Source of the DNA: Tillus elongatus | Taxonomy: Eukaryota > Arthropoda > Insecta > Coleoptera > Cleridae | Assembly: GCA_964006375.1 (NCBI GenBank) | Contig: OZ023269.1 | Coordinates: forward strand, 64,600,029-64,664,028 | Length of the DNA: 64,000 nucleotides | Reading direction: 5' to 3' | Part shown: piece by piece, positions 48,852-61,733 of the stretch | Numbering within the stretch: position 1 is the first letter of the stretch | How the letters are laid out: every line of letters begins with the position of its first letter | Notes under the pieces: generated by a model | Told to the model about the DNA's origin: nothing | The model's input: only the letters and a program-made list of their open reading frames with translations | Database searches by the model: none | Made by a program: the position numbers and the translations under genes

Positions 48852-49307
48852 TGCTCCGTATTGCTCAACGTGACAACGCTGTAAACCACCACCTCCAAGC
48901 ATATAAGCTCATTCTGTTACATCAGAAAGGTATTCATTCTATAGTATTCATTATGTAGCATTCATTTTGTAACATTCCTACTGTATTATTCAGTCAAGAT
49001 TCATTCACTCTGCAATCTAATTATAGTTCTTAAGCTCGTAACACAAAGATGTTGTATTAAATATCTCAGCTGAGATAGACTTATATCTTGTACACTTAAT
49101 ATAAGTATATATAGTGTATTTCGGCGTATCAATTAACAAGTCACCTAACTTTAACTACGGTGTTACTAATTAATCAATCCAATCAACGCAACAATCAATC
49201 AAGTCATTTATCATAACTTTAAATTCACATACATAACTTATTTACGGTCATTCGAAGTCATACGTAACATTTTTGTCCTATTAAGTCGGATACAGTGATA
49301 TATTACA
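48852..49307 (+). repeat. 3' LTR of BEL/Pao element
   Basis: TGCTCCGTATTGCTCAACGTGAC...GATATATTACA, the counterpart of 39682-40121, followed by CAATG. Confidence 0.8.
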
Positions 49308-49390
49308 CAATGTTCTATTAAAAAAAAAATATAAATTTAGTGTGTAACTTACGTGGACTGTATGGTAGCCAACAATTTTAAAATAAGTAT

Positions 49391-49720
49391 TTGTTTTTGT
49401 ATTTAGTTTCTTTAGCGTCAGACTATGGCCAATGACCGACGCCAGAGAGAGGTTTCACCTCACTATCCCGAAAATTTTGCCTAACCCCTGCCTTTTTGTA
49501 AGAAGTTAACGCGTCCAACATCACATGGACACGGGACGGATCCACGCCCTCTCCGAAGGGCGGAACGTACAGACATCCAACTTGCTCAAATACAATGCCA
49601 GAACTTCGGTTTATGTTAATTGTACAGTATGTACTGAAAAAGTAAAAGGGAAACCCTAAGAATCTAACCCGATACCCTTCGGCTCAGAGGCACACGCCCT
49701 TATCACTGAACCACCGAGGC
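49391..49720 (-). mobile_element. tRNA-derived SINE, copy 4, with 14-bp target duplication
   Basis: Reverse orientation: body with CCGAAGGGCGGAACGTACAG and a tRNA-like head at 49670-49720 (CTGAACCACCGAGGC). TTTAAAATAAGTAT flanks it (49377-49390 and 49721-49734). Confidence 0.85.
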
Positions 49721-49979
49721 TTTAAAATAAGTATAGCTTGTCTTATTCCTTACCAAAAAAAAATTTTATTTTTTTATTTTTCAATAACAGGTCCACTATT
49801 TAAGACTCCTACCCTAGCTGGGCACATGAACTCATATTTCAATGTTATTGAGTATGAAATGAAGTAATCAACAAATGTTACAGTTAAATGGAAAGATGTG
49901 CTTTACAAATATGTTAGCGTAGTCTAGAAATAAATATAAAATAAAAACTATTATGTAATGAAGATACTTAGTATTCTTG

Positions 49980-50482
<503 letters not shown>

Positions 50483-51324
50483 TAAAATTAGACTTCTAAG
50501 TTTTAAAAAAACAGTTATAGAAACTTAATGAAGAAAAATGTTTGTGCCACTAAAAGTCGGAGAGGGCGCAATACCAAAATATTGTATGTAACAAAATATA
50601 TTAAATATTAGAGACAACGTTTATTTTATTTTTCGCGCAAAAAGGTCAAGTACGAGCTAAATTATTTTGAAAATTTTAGTTTTTCTTCTGTAAATGCCAA
50701 AGTGAAGATCTGAAACGTGAAAATTAGTAATGTTTAAATGAAGCTTCTATAACTAATGCGGTTTCTGAATGGTGAATTTTGTAAAAAAAAATTAGCAACT
50801 TTTTGTTGAAATAATAACTAATGAAGGGATAAGGACTTTTAAGACTTTATGTTCAATTTTAATAGCCGCTGTTGTTTCCCTTAGTTGGACGTAGCTTTTT
50901 TCTGTGAGTTTAGAAGTGTTTGTTTTCTTCCTGCAGCCGATTTCATTTTTACAGCATCGCCAGGCAAAAGAGTGTTCCCTGTTAAGCCACAGAAAAAGTA
51001 CCTATTTCTGTACTTACATCAGATTTTGAATATTTTGTAATTTATCTAATTCATTTTTAGTAACTTGTACAGAATCTTCTTTTAATAGCTATTTTTCTTA
51101 TAGATAAATTAAATTAGTTTTCTCTGAAGAAACATTCGTTACGAATTTTTGATGGAACAGAAATAATTTTTTGTAAGATTTTTGTGAAAGTTGGTGAATA
51201 CATGTTTAATGATTTATTTTAAAAAGAGTTTTCGAAAATTGTTTGCAAATTTTCATGCAAATCTTTTTTTTGAAGTTTCGTCGAAAAGCTTTTTGTGAAT
51301 AATTATATATTGGCAGGTGTGTAA
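50483..51324. other. No supported gene
   Basis: AT-rich. At 50938 a polypyrimidine-AG (TTTTCTTCCTGCAG) precedes an open stretch (DFIFTASPGKRVFPVKPQKK) to a stop at 51040. It could be a decayed exon; nothing else supports it. Confidence 0.35.
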
Positions 51325-51575
51325 ATAGATTGAATCGGTTGCTTGGCCAGGCAAATAGGACCAGTTTTTTCGGGAACATTTTAAGTGCACTTTCGGAAAT
51401 TTTGTCTACTTTTTCAAACAAAGTTATTTTAATGAAAATGGAACATTTTTTCCACTACATAGGTTAACTGGTAACCAAATTTAACGCTTACTTTCTTTTA
51501 CAAGATAGATAAATATGCTATTAAACTTTTTTAAGGAAAATTCACTACCAAAACGCACTTGCTAGGTCCTGACTT
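51325..51575 (-). mobile_element. Repeat family E, partial reversed copy
   Basis: CTTGGCCAGGCAAATAGGACC, TTTTAAGTGCACTTTCGG and the tip AAAACGCACTTGCTAGGTCCTGAC match the reversed order of family E. The other tip is missing. Confidence 0.6.
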
Positions 51576-52263
51576 TTTTCTAATAGAATAATATCAAAAC
51601 TTTCAGATGTACTATAAAAATTCTACAATAACTGAACGATGAAAGATAATTAAATATAGTCGCTAAAACTTGTTTTTCGAGACATTGCAAAGTATAAATA
51701 TAGAAGACTAAATAACTTTTAATTTCTTTACATAGATACATAAATTGTAATACTCCAGCCTACTTGTATGTTTTTAGTATATAAACCATTTGTGTACAAA
51801 CCACATATTTATCGTAGTGATAAAAATAGCATTTACGTTGGTTGGTCAGATATGGGGTGAAAATGAAAGTAGCACAACTTTAGAACTGCCTTCAAAGATC
51901 TATAGTAATTCTTTTGACAGTTCTTAATGCAGTATACGCATGGATACACTACAATGAAATGCGATGTAAGAATGAGATTTTCAAATGTTGGTTTTAAATA
52001 TATGAAATATTTTTAAAATTTGTTACCTAGTTTTATAATTTTTCATTTGATTTAATATTTCATTAATAAGGTGAATTTGGTGCAATGTTTTATGCTGCAA
52101 ATTGTCGCATAAAATATCGGAATCTAATCATATTTCCTTATTGGTGTACATAAGTATTGTTGATTTTGTTAAGGACGACTAGAATGAATGATACCAAAAG
52201 TAAATGCGTGATTTTAAAAATAGAAGTCATTTCTGGAATGAAGCAATGAATTACGACACTAAC
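51576..52263. other. No recognised gene
   Basis: AT-rich, possibly intron sequence of the host gene whose exon lies at 52264-52370. Confidence 0.35.
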
Positions 52264-52370
52264 CTGTTCAAAGTAATTACGTGGTCTTGTAGCAGATACT
52301 ATTTCATGTCGGATAGCACTTTCCGAACTAGCACTAAGCCTTGGGCAGCTATGGCAGTCAGAAGCAGGTG
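52264..52370 (-). CDS. Candidate internal exon of a host gene
   Basis: On the minus strand a strong acceptor (GTTGCTGTTTTTCAG) ends at 52371, and CAG|GTTAGT is a good donor at 52264/52263. Between them 107 bases are open in one frame (2 + 35 codons): ASDCHSCPRLSAS and ATRPRNYFEQ are visible. It is much less AT-rich than the flanks and not part of any repeat seen here. The protein is not recognised. Neighbouring exons were not found with confidence; 52447-52640 on the same strand is also relatively GC-rich and might hold an upstream exon. Confidence 0.4.
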
Positions 52371-53077
52371 CTGAAAAACAGCAACAACTTTAGTACACAC
52401 CAGGTAGGACTGTTCTGTGTTATCGGAATATAGGACATTGGGTAGTTTAAAAAAGCTCGAGTATTGATTTTCCGTTAACGTTCACTTCCAGCTTAGAGAA
52501 CAATAACGGTGGACGGTGACCTGAAAAGTCTTCTCCATACAGACCAGACTGTATTCTCCCTCGCACTGTCTGCGTTGCGCAGCCCGCGTATTCGCTTTTC
52601 CGATCCCTATGCGACAAGTGGCGCCAATTCCCAACTCGCAAATTCTCTTACATTCCCACCCTCGCAGATAAATTCCTGCACCAGATTAATGCCTTGCCTT
52701 AATATAAATTAGACCCTAAACGAATAATCTTTTTGCATTACCATACATAGGCTTGGATCAAGTATATTATGTGCTTATTACCTATTTACGAAAAATATTT
52801 GCAGTTCACATCATAATGCGTTAAAAAATTTGCTTGCCACAAATCTTTTAAGACCTACTATGTCTGTGGTTCAAAGAAAAATGGTCATAAACAGCTTAAA
52901 AAATTTGCCCCTTGTTAGCAAAATCTGTACTATAATATAGTTTCATCGAGTAATAAAATGTTCATTTAGTGTTCAAATGTCATTGAAATATAAAAGTTCA
53001 TATACCTTGTTTAAGATTTATCAAAAAATAATTAAGATAACATAATCAAACTGGCAAGACAGTTTTCAAAAAACTAT
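52371..53077. other. Spacer with a moderately GC-rich block
   Basis: 52447-52690 is more GC-rich than its surroundings (CGCATAGGGATCGGAAAAGCG, GTGCGAGGGAGAATAC on the minus strand) and may be a host exon or promoter. The rest is AT-rich. Confidence 0.35.
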
Positions 53078-53609
<532 letters not shown>

Positions 53610-55549
53610 CAGCCTAATTTCTCTGCGCTTCAAGGTATTCATTTGAAAGCGCTTTCATGTATGCTTTATTCTCGGCGGTCATCCATTTATAAGAAAATTT
53701 GATATGCTTTAACTTATCTTCTGGAACTACAGGTTGATTATTATTATTAGTTAGGTTAATTTCAATAAAAAATAACAGTGGATCTGCTGGTGATGCTTAG
53801 ATAAAATATTTACGCATGTAAAATCATCACTGTAGGCATTCTTGTAAATTACAGAAAAAGGTTGATTCTTTTCAAAAACGTAATTGTCTTACCTTTGTGT
53901 ATGCAACTTTTTTATAATTCAAATTTTTGGACGCGGCATGATAGTCAAGAAAAGTATATTTTTTCACCTATATAACTTGAAAATGTTTTCTGTGGCCTAT
54001 CTTAAGTAAAAGGCGCACTAGACTTAAAGAAGACCATACATCTGAAAGCCTTAGTTGCTTTTCAATTCTGAAGTGAATTATATCGACTTCTTATATACAC
54101 GAATGTCCAGGTACAGAGTACTTCATCGAATCACACAATGACAGTTTTGGGGTCTTCTATTTCTATATATATTGTTCGATCCTTTCGCATATTATCTTTC
54201 AATTCTATATGTTTATCATATTTACTTTAACTTTTTTCGCCAATATTGTCTTCTCTTTTTATTTAGCTTTCTATACTCCTTACAAACATCGCACAAATCT
54301 TTTTTTGGTTTCAGAAAGTCGATATTATATTCAAAATTAAAAATATGTCGGTATAGGTAAATTTTAACCGGACTTACTTTCTCATTCTGACAATATTCCT
54401 GGTATAAATCATAGATTTTTTGGATATTAAGACGTGAGTTCAAATATTTTCTTGAAGTAGTAGATCGACAATAATGTGATTCTACGTAAGGAAAAGATTC
54501 AATATTACTTCGAACCAAATCTTTATCAGCCTTACTTATTTTCTCTCTTTTAATTTTTTTGTTTGTTTAGATGTTCCTTGTTGGCTTTTGTTTTTATGCA
54601 CAGTATATATCAGTTTTTGACTTATTGCAACGTAGTTAAGAAAAAATCTTTGCATATTGTTATCTTTTCATCATTTTTTTGTAAGAAAAAACTTGAAAGG
54701 AAATGTACGTAGACTCGGTACTCTTTTTACGTTTTATTGGTAGTTGCTCAGTGTGATTCAAAATAAAATATGTTTTTTCCGTTCTCATCTAGAGTATAAA
54801 AGCAGTCTCTATATTCCTGTCTGTTGTCTTCAGTAAAATTTTGTTTACATTTAAAACGACATCAAAGTCCACAAACCGTGGTAGGTTTTGATCTTTTTTC
54901 TGGTATTAGGTTTCCTCTTGAATTTATATGTTCTTTTCCAGACTGCTATTTTTGTTATCTTGCGTTTTTCTTCCAAGAACTAGGATTTCGTTTTATTTTT
55001 CTGGTTTTTTTTGCACTACTTTTGAGTTTTTTCGCTGTCACTCTCGGATGTAGAAGAGTCAACTAGGTGATACCTAAAATGTACAAATAAGCTAATTAGT
55101 TTATTCTAAATAATTCAGAATACAAATGTTAACTCTTCAAAGCTTTCTCCTGGCATTATAAAATTATCAGTTTGTTTTGACGTGGATGGCCTAAAAAACA
55201 TGAAATAGATATATGTGTATTAATACTAAAAATTAAAACTGTAACTAGGTAGCATCATTTTCGATTTGAAGAAATAAATATTATGCACTCACCCTGTATA
55301 ATTATTATTTTCCACAAGCATATTATTAGTTGTACTAGATACTGAACTGGTCCCTAAGTCTCCTTCATTACTACTCGAGTCACTTAGTAGCAGCCTTAAA
55401 AATATTAAATGAACTTTTAGGTTAGAATTTGATAACAAACTTAAATTTACCTTTTTTTTGACCGATTTTGTTCTGTTTTCATCATTTTCAGGAAGATATT
55501 CTGATCCTGAGCTACCAAAATCTGACCACTCATCATAATCCAACATCAT
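53610..55549 (-). pseudogene. DUF7869-type insect gene, multi-exon, decayed
   Basis: Exon 1 (55549-55293) starts MMLDYDEWSDFGSSGSEYLP and ends at a strong GTGAGT donor. Exon 2 begins after TTTTTTAG at 55190 (PSTSKQTDNFIMPGESFEEL). Exon 3 follows TACATTTTAG near 55073 (DSSTSESDSEKTQ, then in a shifted frame KRNPSSWKKNAR and CRFKCKQNFTEDNRQ). Further down FFLNYVAISQKLIYTVHKNK and, in frame 54518-54222, SFPYVESHYCRSTTSRKYL and KKDLCDVCKEYRKL. This order is that of the N-terminal half of the large insect family annotated DUF7869, many members of which look transposon-related. Several stops occur, the DDE-like C-terminal half is not seen, and 53610-53720 (LKHIKFSYKWMTAENKAYM) may be its last part. 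Confidence 0.65.
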
Positions 55550-56699
<1,150 letters not shown>

Positions 56700-56832
56700 T
56701 TTTTCATCCCTTGATGACGTTGATATTGTCAACGAAACGATCGTAAGGTCTTTGAAGTATGTGTTGTGGTTATTCGGGTTCTCCAAGTGTACGTATCAGT
56801 GCTCATTACAAGTTCCAGTTTTCACATAGTGA
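56700..56832 (+). mobile_element. Fold-back element family F, single-arm remnant (copy 4)
   Basis: TTTTTCATCCCTTGATGACGTTGATATTGTCAACGAAACGATCGT through GGTTCTCCAAGTGTACGTATCAGTGCTCATTACAAGTTCC to TTCACATAGTG matches the right arm of copies 1 and 2. The left arm is absent. Confidence 0.7.
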
Positions 56833-56863
56833 TATTTATATGCGTACGATAACTGATAACTTA

Positions 56864-59729
56864 CCCACTAAGCATGGTAACTTACAAATGCTTACCGCAA
56901 CGTTAGATAATTTACCATTAGGCAAGTTAAGTTTGCAGGATTTCTAAATGTTTGCAGGCAAAAAACCAATGCAAACTTACAAATGAAAATTTAACGTAAC
57001 TTTCCAAAATAATATCTAGTTTGCCGTGTTTTGGTTTTTCTCCATTTGTAAGCTCACGTAAAGTTACAATTGTAATGTTTCTGAAAGTTTGTTTCAATTT
57101 GTAAACATTTGAATTCTCTCCGTTTTCGGGTATCTTCGATCGTATGACATTGTCGTCCAATAGCAACATAGCAACACCGACGCCAACAGCGAACTGACTG
57201 ACAAAGCGCCCGGCATTAATTAATGGCGGTTTGTTGTTTACTTTTTTTATAATTTCATCATCATAAGTTGTTATTTGATCTATGTCTATTTATTTTCCTG
57301 GAAGTTTTAAAGATTGAACAATCTTATTGTAGCCTGAATTGTTTGAATTTTGGGTAATTAAGTAATTCGTTGTCTGGAGAGTAGATAATGAAACATGGAG
57401 TATATCCACAAACATTTCAGGTAAGAATCCCTAAAACAACTATATATTAAATACATGTGTGAATTCATTATTCACTTTTTTGTAGCATAATTATTTTGGT
57501 ATGTCGCTATTGGTGAATTATAAAATGGCTGCATTTATATTTTTGTTTCTTTTTATGAAATATATTATTTATATGAATTTTGTTATGTCCTTAGAAGCAG
57601 CCTGGAGATGTCTTACCTGGTCAGACCAATTCATTTTAAAACGTTAAATATGATTGACCTATGGAAGCATGTGGCTTATCCATAGAAATCGACATCATAA
57701 GAACAGTGGAGCAGTACCCATCAAGCTGCCAGGATTGCTTATTTTACACCTGTAGCAGTATTCTATGCTATGGAACATTCATATGGGTTAACTCGTCAGC
57801 AGCGGAACATGTGTTTATCATGCAAAAAAGAGCAATCAGGACATTGTGTGCATAGGTCCAAGAAAAAGCTGCCCTGATGTGTCCGAGGCCAATGGGATAC
57901 TTAGGTACACTTCCAGCTATATCCTTCTTCAGTATATGTATTCAAAATATCCAGTGAATGATGAAGTTCGCAACATCAATACCAGGTGCAGGCATGAATT
58001 AAAAATACAGCTGCACAAAAAGGAGAAAACAAAGCAGATGTTTGATTACTTGGGAATCAAATTCCTCAATTTTCTACCTAATGTTAATAAGATGCTCCCA
58101 CTAACAAGATTACAGTAGGCACTAGTGGATATTATAAAACAAAAACCAAGGTGAAGGAATTTATAAGTGCTCTAAACCAATGTGTATAGTGTTACATACT
58201 ACTTGTATTAGTTCCTTGTAGTGTGTGTGAGTGCGTTAGGCAAAAGCTTTGGAAGGCAAGTTCCACTAGCCACAGACTTTATATATATACGTAATTCATT
58301 GTAGTCATAATTTTGCTTTATTTTAACTCAATGTTTCTGAATGTACACAGACATTGACTGTACTATACTTACTCAATAGGGATAGTTAAGACATGTGTGA
58401 ACACTTTCAGAGACTGTCGTCATGTTTAAGCTATTTTCGCAGTGAAGTTGTATTCATTTACCTGTGCTTGATTTATCCATTGCATATTCTTACGTTTGCT
58501 TAATTAAACTTTCTCTAAAATCGAAATGAACGCACCATTTTAGATATTTCTTTTTCACAATAGTATTTAATATGTTGACTTTATTTTATGTAACATATAT
58601 CACCACATATTTTAGAAGCTAACAAAAATCTTGCCTCTCAAAACAATGCTGCAGAAGACTTCGTTTTTGTTATTGGTCTTTCACACGTTTTTCTAGATGA
58701 CTAAAGAGTTATTTAGTAAAACAATATCAAAAACAATTAATTGGTATTCATTTAGAAAAAGGAATTTTTGAAATCCGTCAATTAATAACGATATCACGAG
58801 TTTAAGTTATCTATTTTGTCGCTGAGTTTTGACTAGAACTGCATTTTAGGCTGAACATGGACACACTCGCTATATGTCTTAACTATACCTATCTAGTAAC
58901 TATAGTCAGTACTTATAAAGACAATGACTTACCATGTACATTTGATGGTCAATAAAGTCTATATCTGTATATCTATCAAGAGAAATGAAATTGTAAGTCT
59001 TTAATTTTTTTATGTAATAAAGATTTTATTCTAATTAACATTGTCTTGTCATTTTTTACAGTTTTACAAGAAATATATATTATGTATAAATACACCTATA
59101 TCTATATTCAGTATTAGTTTGTAACTTGAAATAAATTCAGTCAATCAAATACAGTTTCTTTTTTTCAAAAATGCTTGGACACGTTGGTTAGTATTTCAAG
59201 TTGCAGTCTTTTAAAAAATCTATACAGTATATGTACCATATTTGTGAAATGACTTTTTATTTATTGATAACTACACAATTTTTTTTCGTGCTTTCAACTC
59301 AAGATTTATAATAAAAATTTGAAATTTGATGGTTTTGTATCGCTTGATGTGTACTTTAAAATGAGTCAACAAAAAGCTAAGGTTGTCATTTACAAAAATT
59401 ATCAATGATATTTGATACAAATTGTATAATACATTTTTGAAAAGATTGTAACTCAGAATATTATCAGACTCCGAGCATTTGTGAAAAAAAGCTGAAGTAG
59501 ATTAATTGGAATTATCCCAAGTTATAAACTTGCACTGTGTATATAATATATACAATTGCAGATAAGTTGCAAATGTAGGTTTAAATTTTACAACTTTGCC
59601 AGGCCCTTTTAAAATCAAAGCTTGCTGTAAGGTAACATGTATAAGTATAAAGAAAGTTTGTAACAGCTCACTACAGTAAACTTGCAGTAAAGTTACAAAA
59701 GAAACACTTACATATGAGTAGATAGTGGG
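56864..59729 (+). mobile_element. TIR element A, copy 2 (inverted relative to copy 1)
   Basis: Starts CCCACTAAGCATGGTAACTTACAAATGCTTACC and ends GAAACACTTACATATGAGTAGATAGTGGG. Its whole length matches the complement of copy 1, including the RT fragment and GCAAGTTTGTAAC-type subterminal words. The end at 59729 lacks the outermost ~120 bases of copy 1, and no target duplication is seen. Confidence 0.7.
57661..58118 (+). pseudogene. Non-LTR reverse-transcriptase C-terminal fragment inside element A copy 2
   Basis: SSILCYGTFIWVNSSAAEHV and IMQKRAIRTLC, a stop, then in the shifted frame GPRKSCPDVSEANGILRY and FDYLGIKFLNFLPNV. It closely matches 46706-47169. It is followed downstream by AATAAAGTCTATATCTGTATATC near 58952, resembling a non-LTR 3' end. 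Confidence 0.75.
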
Positions 59730-59756
59730 GCACCTGGGCTCACCCCCTCCACTTTT

Positions 59757-60168
59757 TTCTGCGCATGCGCGATGACGTCACGCGCATGCGTATGGCGTTG
59801 ACAGTTGGCAGCTGACCTGTCATGGTTGACAGCTGTCAATGTCATCTGACCTGTGACAGCTGTCAATGTCAGCTGTCACCGTTGACAGCTGACCTGTCAC
59901 AGCTGTCAGTTGTCAATGTCATGTGTCATGTGTCATCTGTCACATAGCACATTTGACCTGTCTGATGACGTCAAATGTTCCAAGATGTCCGATCCTGACA
60001 GTTGTGACCTGTCAAATGTTCCAAGATGGCCACAATCAGGTTAGGTCTCCATGTGTGTTTGTTGACATATGTCTGAGGGCTGTCACATCTGACCTGTCTG
60101 CTGCTGACGTCAAATGTTCCAAGATGGCTACAACCCCTGGTTCGGTCTCCATGTGTTTGTCGAATACC
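59757..60168. promoter_or_regulatory. Dense NRF1/CRE/TGACAG motif region
   Basis: CTGCGCATGCGCGATGACGTCACGCGCATGCG (59759-59790) combines two NRF1-like palindromes with a CRE. 59795-59945 carries about eleven TGACAG or CTGTCA words, some as the palindrome TGACAGCTGTCA. Two later TGACGTCAAATGTTCCAAGATG blocks (59964, 60105) and one TCAAATGTTCCAAGATGG (60012) repeat a CRE plus YY1-like pair. It lies between element A and the right viral block. The regulatory role is inferred from motifs only. Confidence 0.45.
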
Positions 60169-60525
60169 AGCTGTCTGGTTGTTTGTTAAGGTTATGTATG
60201 TGTTGTATGACATATAAACATGCTGATTACCCGCCATCTGATTGTTTGTTAAGGTTATGTTCGTATACATGTGTCGTATGACATATAAGCATGCTGATTC
60301 CCCGCTATCGGATTGTTTGTTGAGGTTATGTTCGTACACATGCTGATTCCCCGCCATCTGATTGTTTGTTAAGGTTATGTTCGTATACATGTGTCGTATG
60401 ACATATAAGCATGCTGATTCCCGCTATCTGATTGTTTGTTGAGGTTATGTTCGTAGACATGTGTTGTATGACATATAAGCATGCTGATTCCCCGCTATCT
60501 GATTGTTGAGGTTACGTTTGTATTT
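60169..60525. repeat. Tandem array, ~71-bp unit, about five copies
   Basis: Units with GATTGTTTGTTRAGGTTATGTTCGTA, CATGTGTYGTATGACATATAAGCATGCTGATTCCCCGC start at about 60169, 60237, 60308 (with an internal ~22-base deletion), 60358 and 60428, with a partial sixth. Confidence 0.85.
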
Positions 60526-60639
60526 GTTATTTGAATGCAAACAGACTGGTAAATAATATTAGAGTATACTTACATACAACAAGAGACGTCATCCTTGTTT
60601 CACAGCTTAACACATACTGAACAAGTGTGCTTGTGTGTG

Positions 60640-61340
60640 ACCCTAGTCTTGTTTGAGCTTGTACACACGGTTGTTTTGAAAGGATATATGACACATATAG
60701 GTTATGACAGTTAGATGTCTTTACTTAAACTGACAGATGTATGGAATAACAGACAGGCAGACAATTGATTGCCAACAAGTATCATAGATAACCTTGTTTG
60801 AGCTTGTACACGTTGAAAGGATATAACACACATGTCTTTGCTTAGAGTGACAGATCTGTGTAATAACACACAGACAGACAAACAATTGATTGCCAACAAG
60901 TATCATATAGAACCTTGTTTGAGCTTGTACACGTTGTTGAAAGGATATAACACACACACACACACACATAGGTCATGACAGCTCGATGTCTTTGCTTAAA
61001 CTGACAGACAGAAGTGTGTGTAATAACAGACAGACAGCTGTTTAACAACAACTAGAGCGAGTAACACTGGTAAAACGTAGCAAACAGTCATGTTCTTTGG
61101 TTCAAGTATCTCCTGTGTTGAGGAAACAGACAGACAGACAATTGATTGCCAACAAGTATCATAGATAACCTTGTTTTAGCTTGTACAACTGTTTAACAAA
61201 CGTAAGAGAGAGGCCTACAAAGGATAAACAACGTTTTACAGTTGTTAACCCTGATCCTGTTTGAGCTTGTCTGTGTATCTGTTTAACATGCGTAAGAGAG
61301 AGGCACATTGGTTAAACAACGTGTCAGTTGATGACCTTGG
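60640..61340. repeat. Irregular tandem array, 120-150-bp units
   Basis: ACCTTGTTTGAGCTTGTACACGTTG recurs near 60646, 60791, 60911, 61167 and 61256, each with AAAGGATATA, (ACAC)n, GTCTTTGCTTAAACTGACAG and ACAGACAGACAATTGATTGCCAACAAGTATCAT in varying completeness. Non-coding. Confidence 0.8.
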
Positions 61341-61637
61341 GGAATGTTGTCTTGTGTTATATCTGTTGAATCGTTCCATTATACGTGTTTAAGCTTGTCT
61401 AGAATACAGACATAACCGAAAGGATGCCATCATCATATTATTTGTGTTTGCAGAAAAGGCCACCTGCTTACACCTTAAATCGTTCCTATTTCCCATAAGA
61501 TTCCATGTATTTTAGCCAAATATACAGCTTTTGACACGGTTTCCCATAAGAAACAACGTATTTGTAGACACACACACATTTAGTAAGGTTTATGTAAAAA
61601 CAAATACAGTTTTAAAAACGGTTATTGTGGCAACATG
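61341..61637. other. Upstream flank of the KilA-N gene
   Basis: Unique AT-rich sequence with two TTTCCCATAAGA words (61489, 61541). No gene seen. Confidence 0.4.
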
Positions 61638-61671
61638 TATAAATTGGCTACACACACTCTTAAACTCATTC
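61638..61671 (+). promoter_or_regulatory. TATA box and initiator of the KilA-N gene
   Basis: TATAAATT at 61638-61645 and TCATTC (arthropod initiator TCAKTY) at 61666-61671, whose A (61668) lies 30 bases after the first T of the TATA box. This predicts a 66-base leader to the ATG at 61734 and argues against the upstream in-frame ATG at 61635. Confidence 0.65.
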
Positions 61672-61733
61672 ACAATTCAGTTGTTGTTGAGAAAAGACGT
61701 GCTTCAGTTTGCTCTACCCAAGTCTGTTTCAAA

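Larger units (their letters stand above)
39682..49307 (+). mobile_element. BEL/Pao LTR retrotransposon, 9.6 kb, interrupted
   Basis: Two LTRs, 5-bp CAATG duplication, Gag zinc-knuckle remnant, protease, RT, RNase H and integrase in order on the plus strand, and a purine tract TTCAAGGGGGCGACA before the 3' LTR. Stops and shifts disable all domains, a 612-bp segment is duplicated and a 3.0-kb TIR element is inserted at 44972-47997. Confidence 0.85.

Noticed and set aside
59971..60390. 139-codon minus-strand frame with repeated NITLTNNQMAGNQHVYE
   Set aside because: It is the translation of the 71-bp tandem array and has no independent support.
60711..61051. Overlapping Cys-rich frames resembling small secreted proteins
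   Set aside because: They are translations of the second tandem array in several frames, none with a credible start or conservation.
61635..61733. Upstream in-frame ATG of the KilA-N gene as the real start
   Set aside because: The TATA box and initiator fall within this stretch, so a transcript would begin downstream of that ATG; the added residues do not resemble the family.
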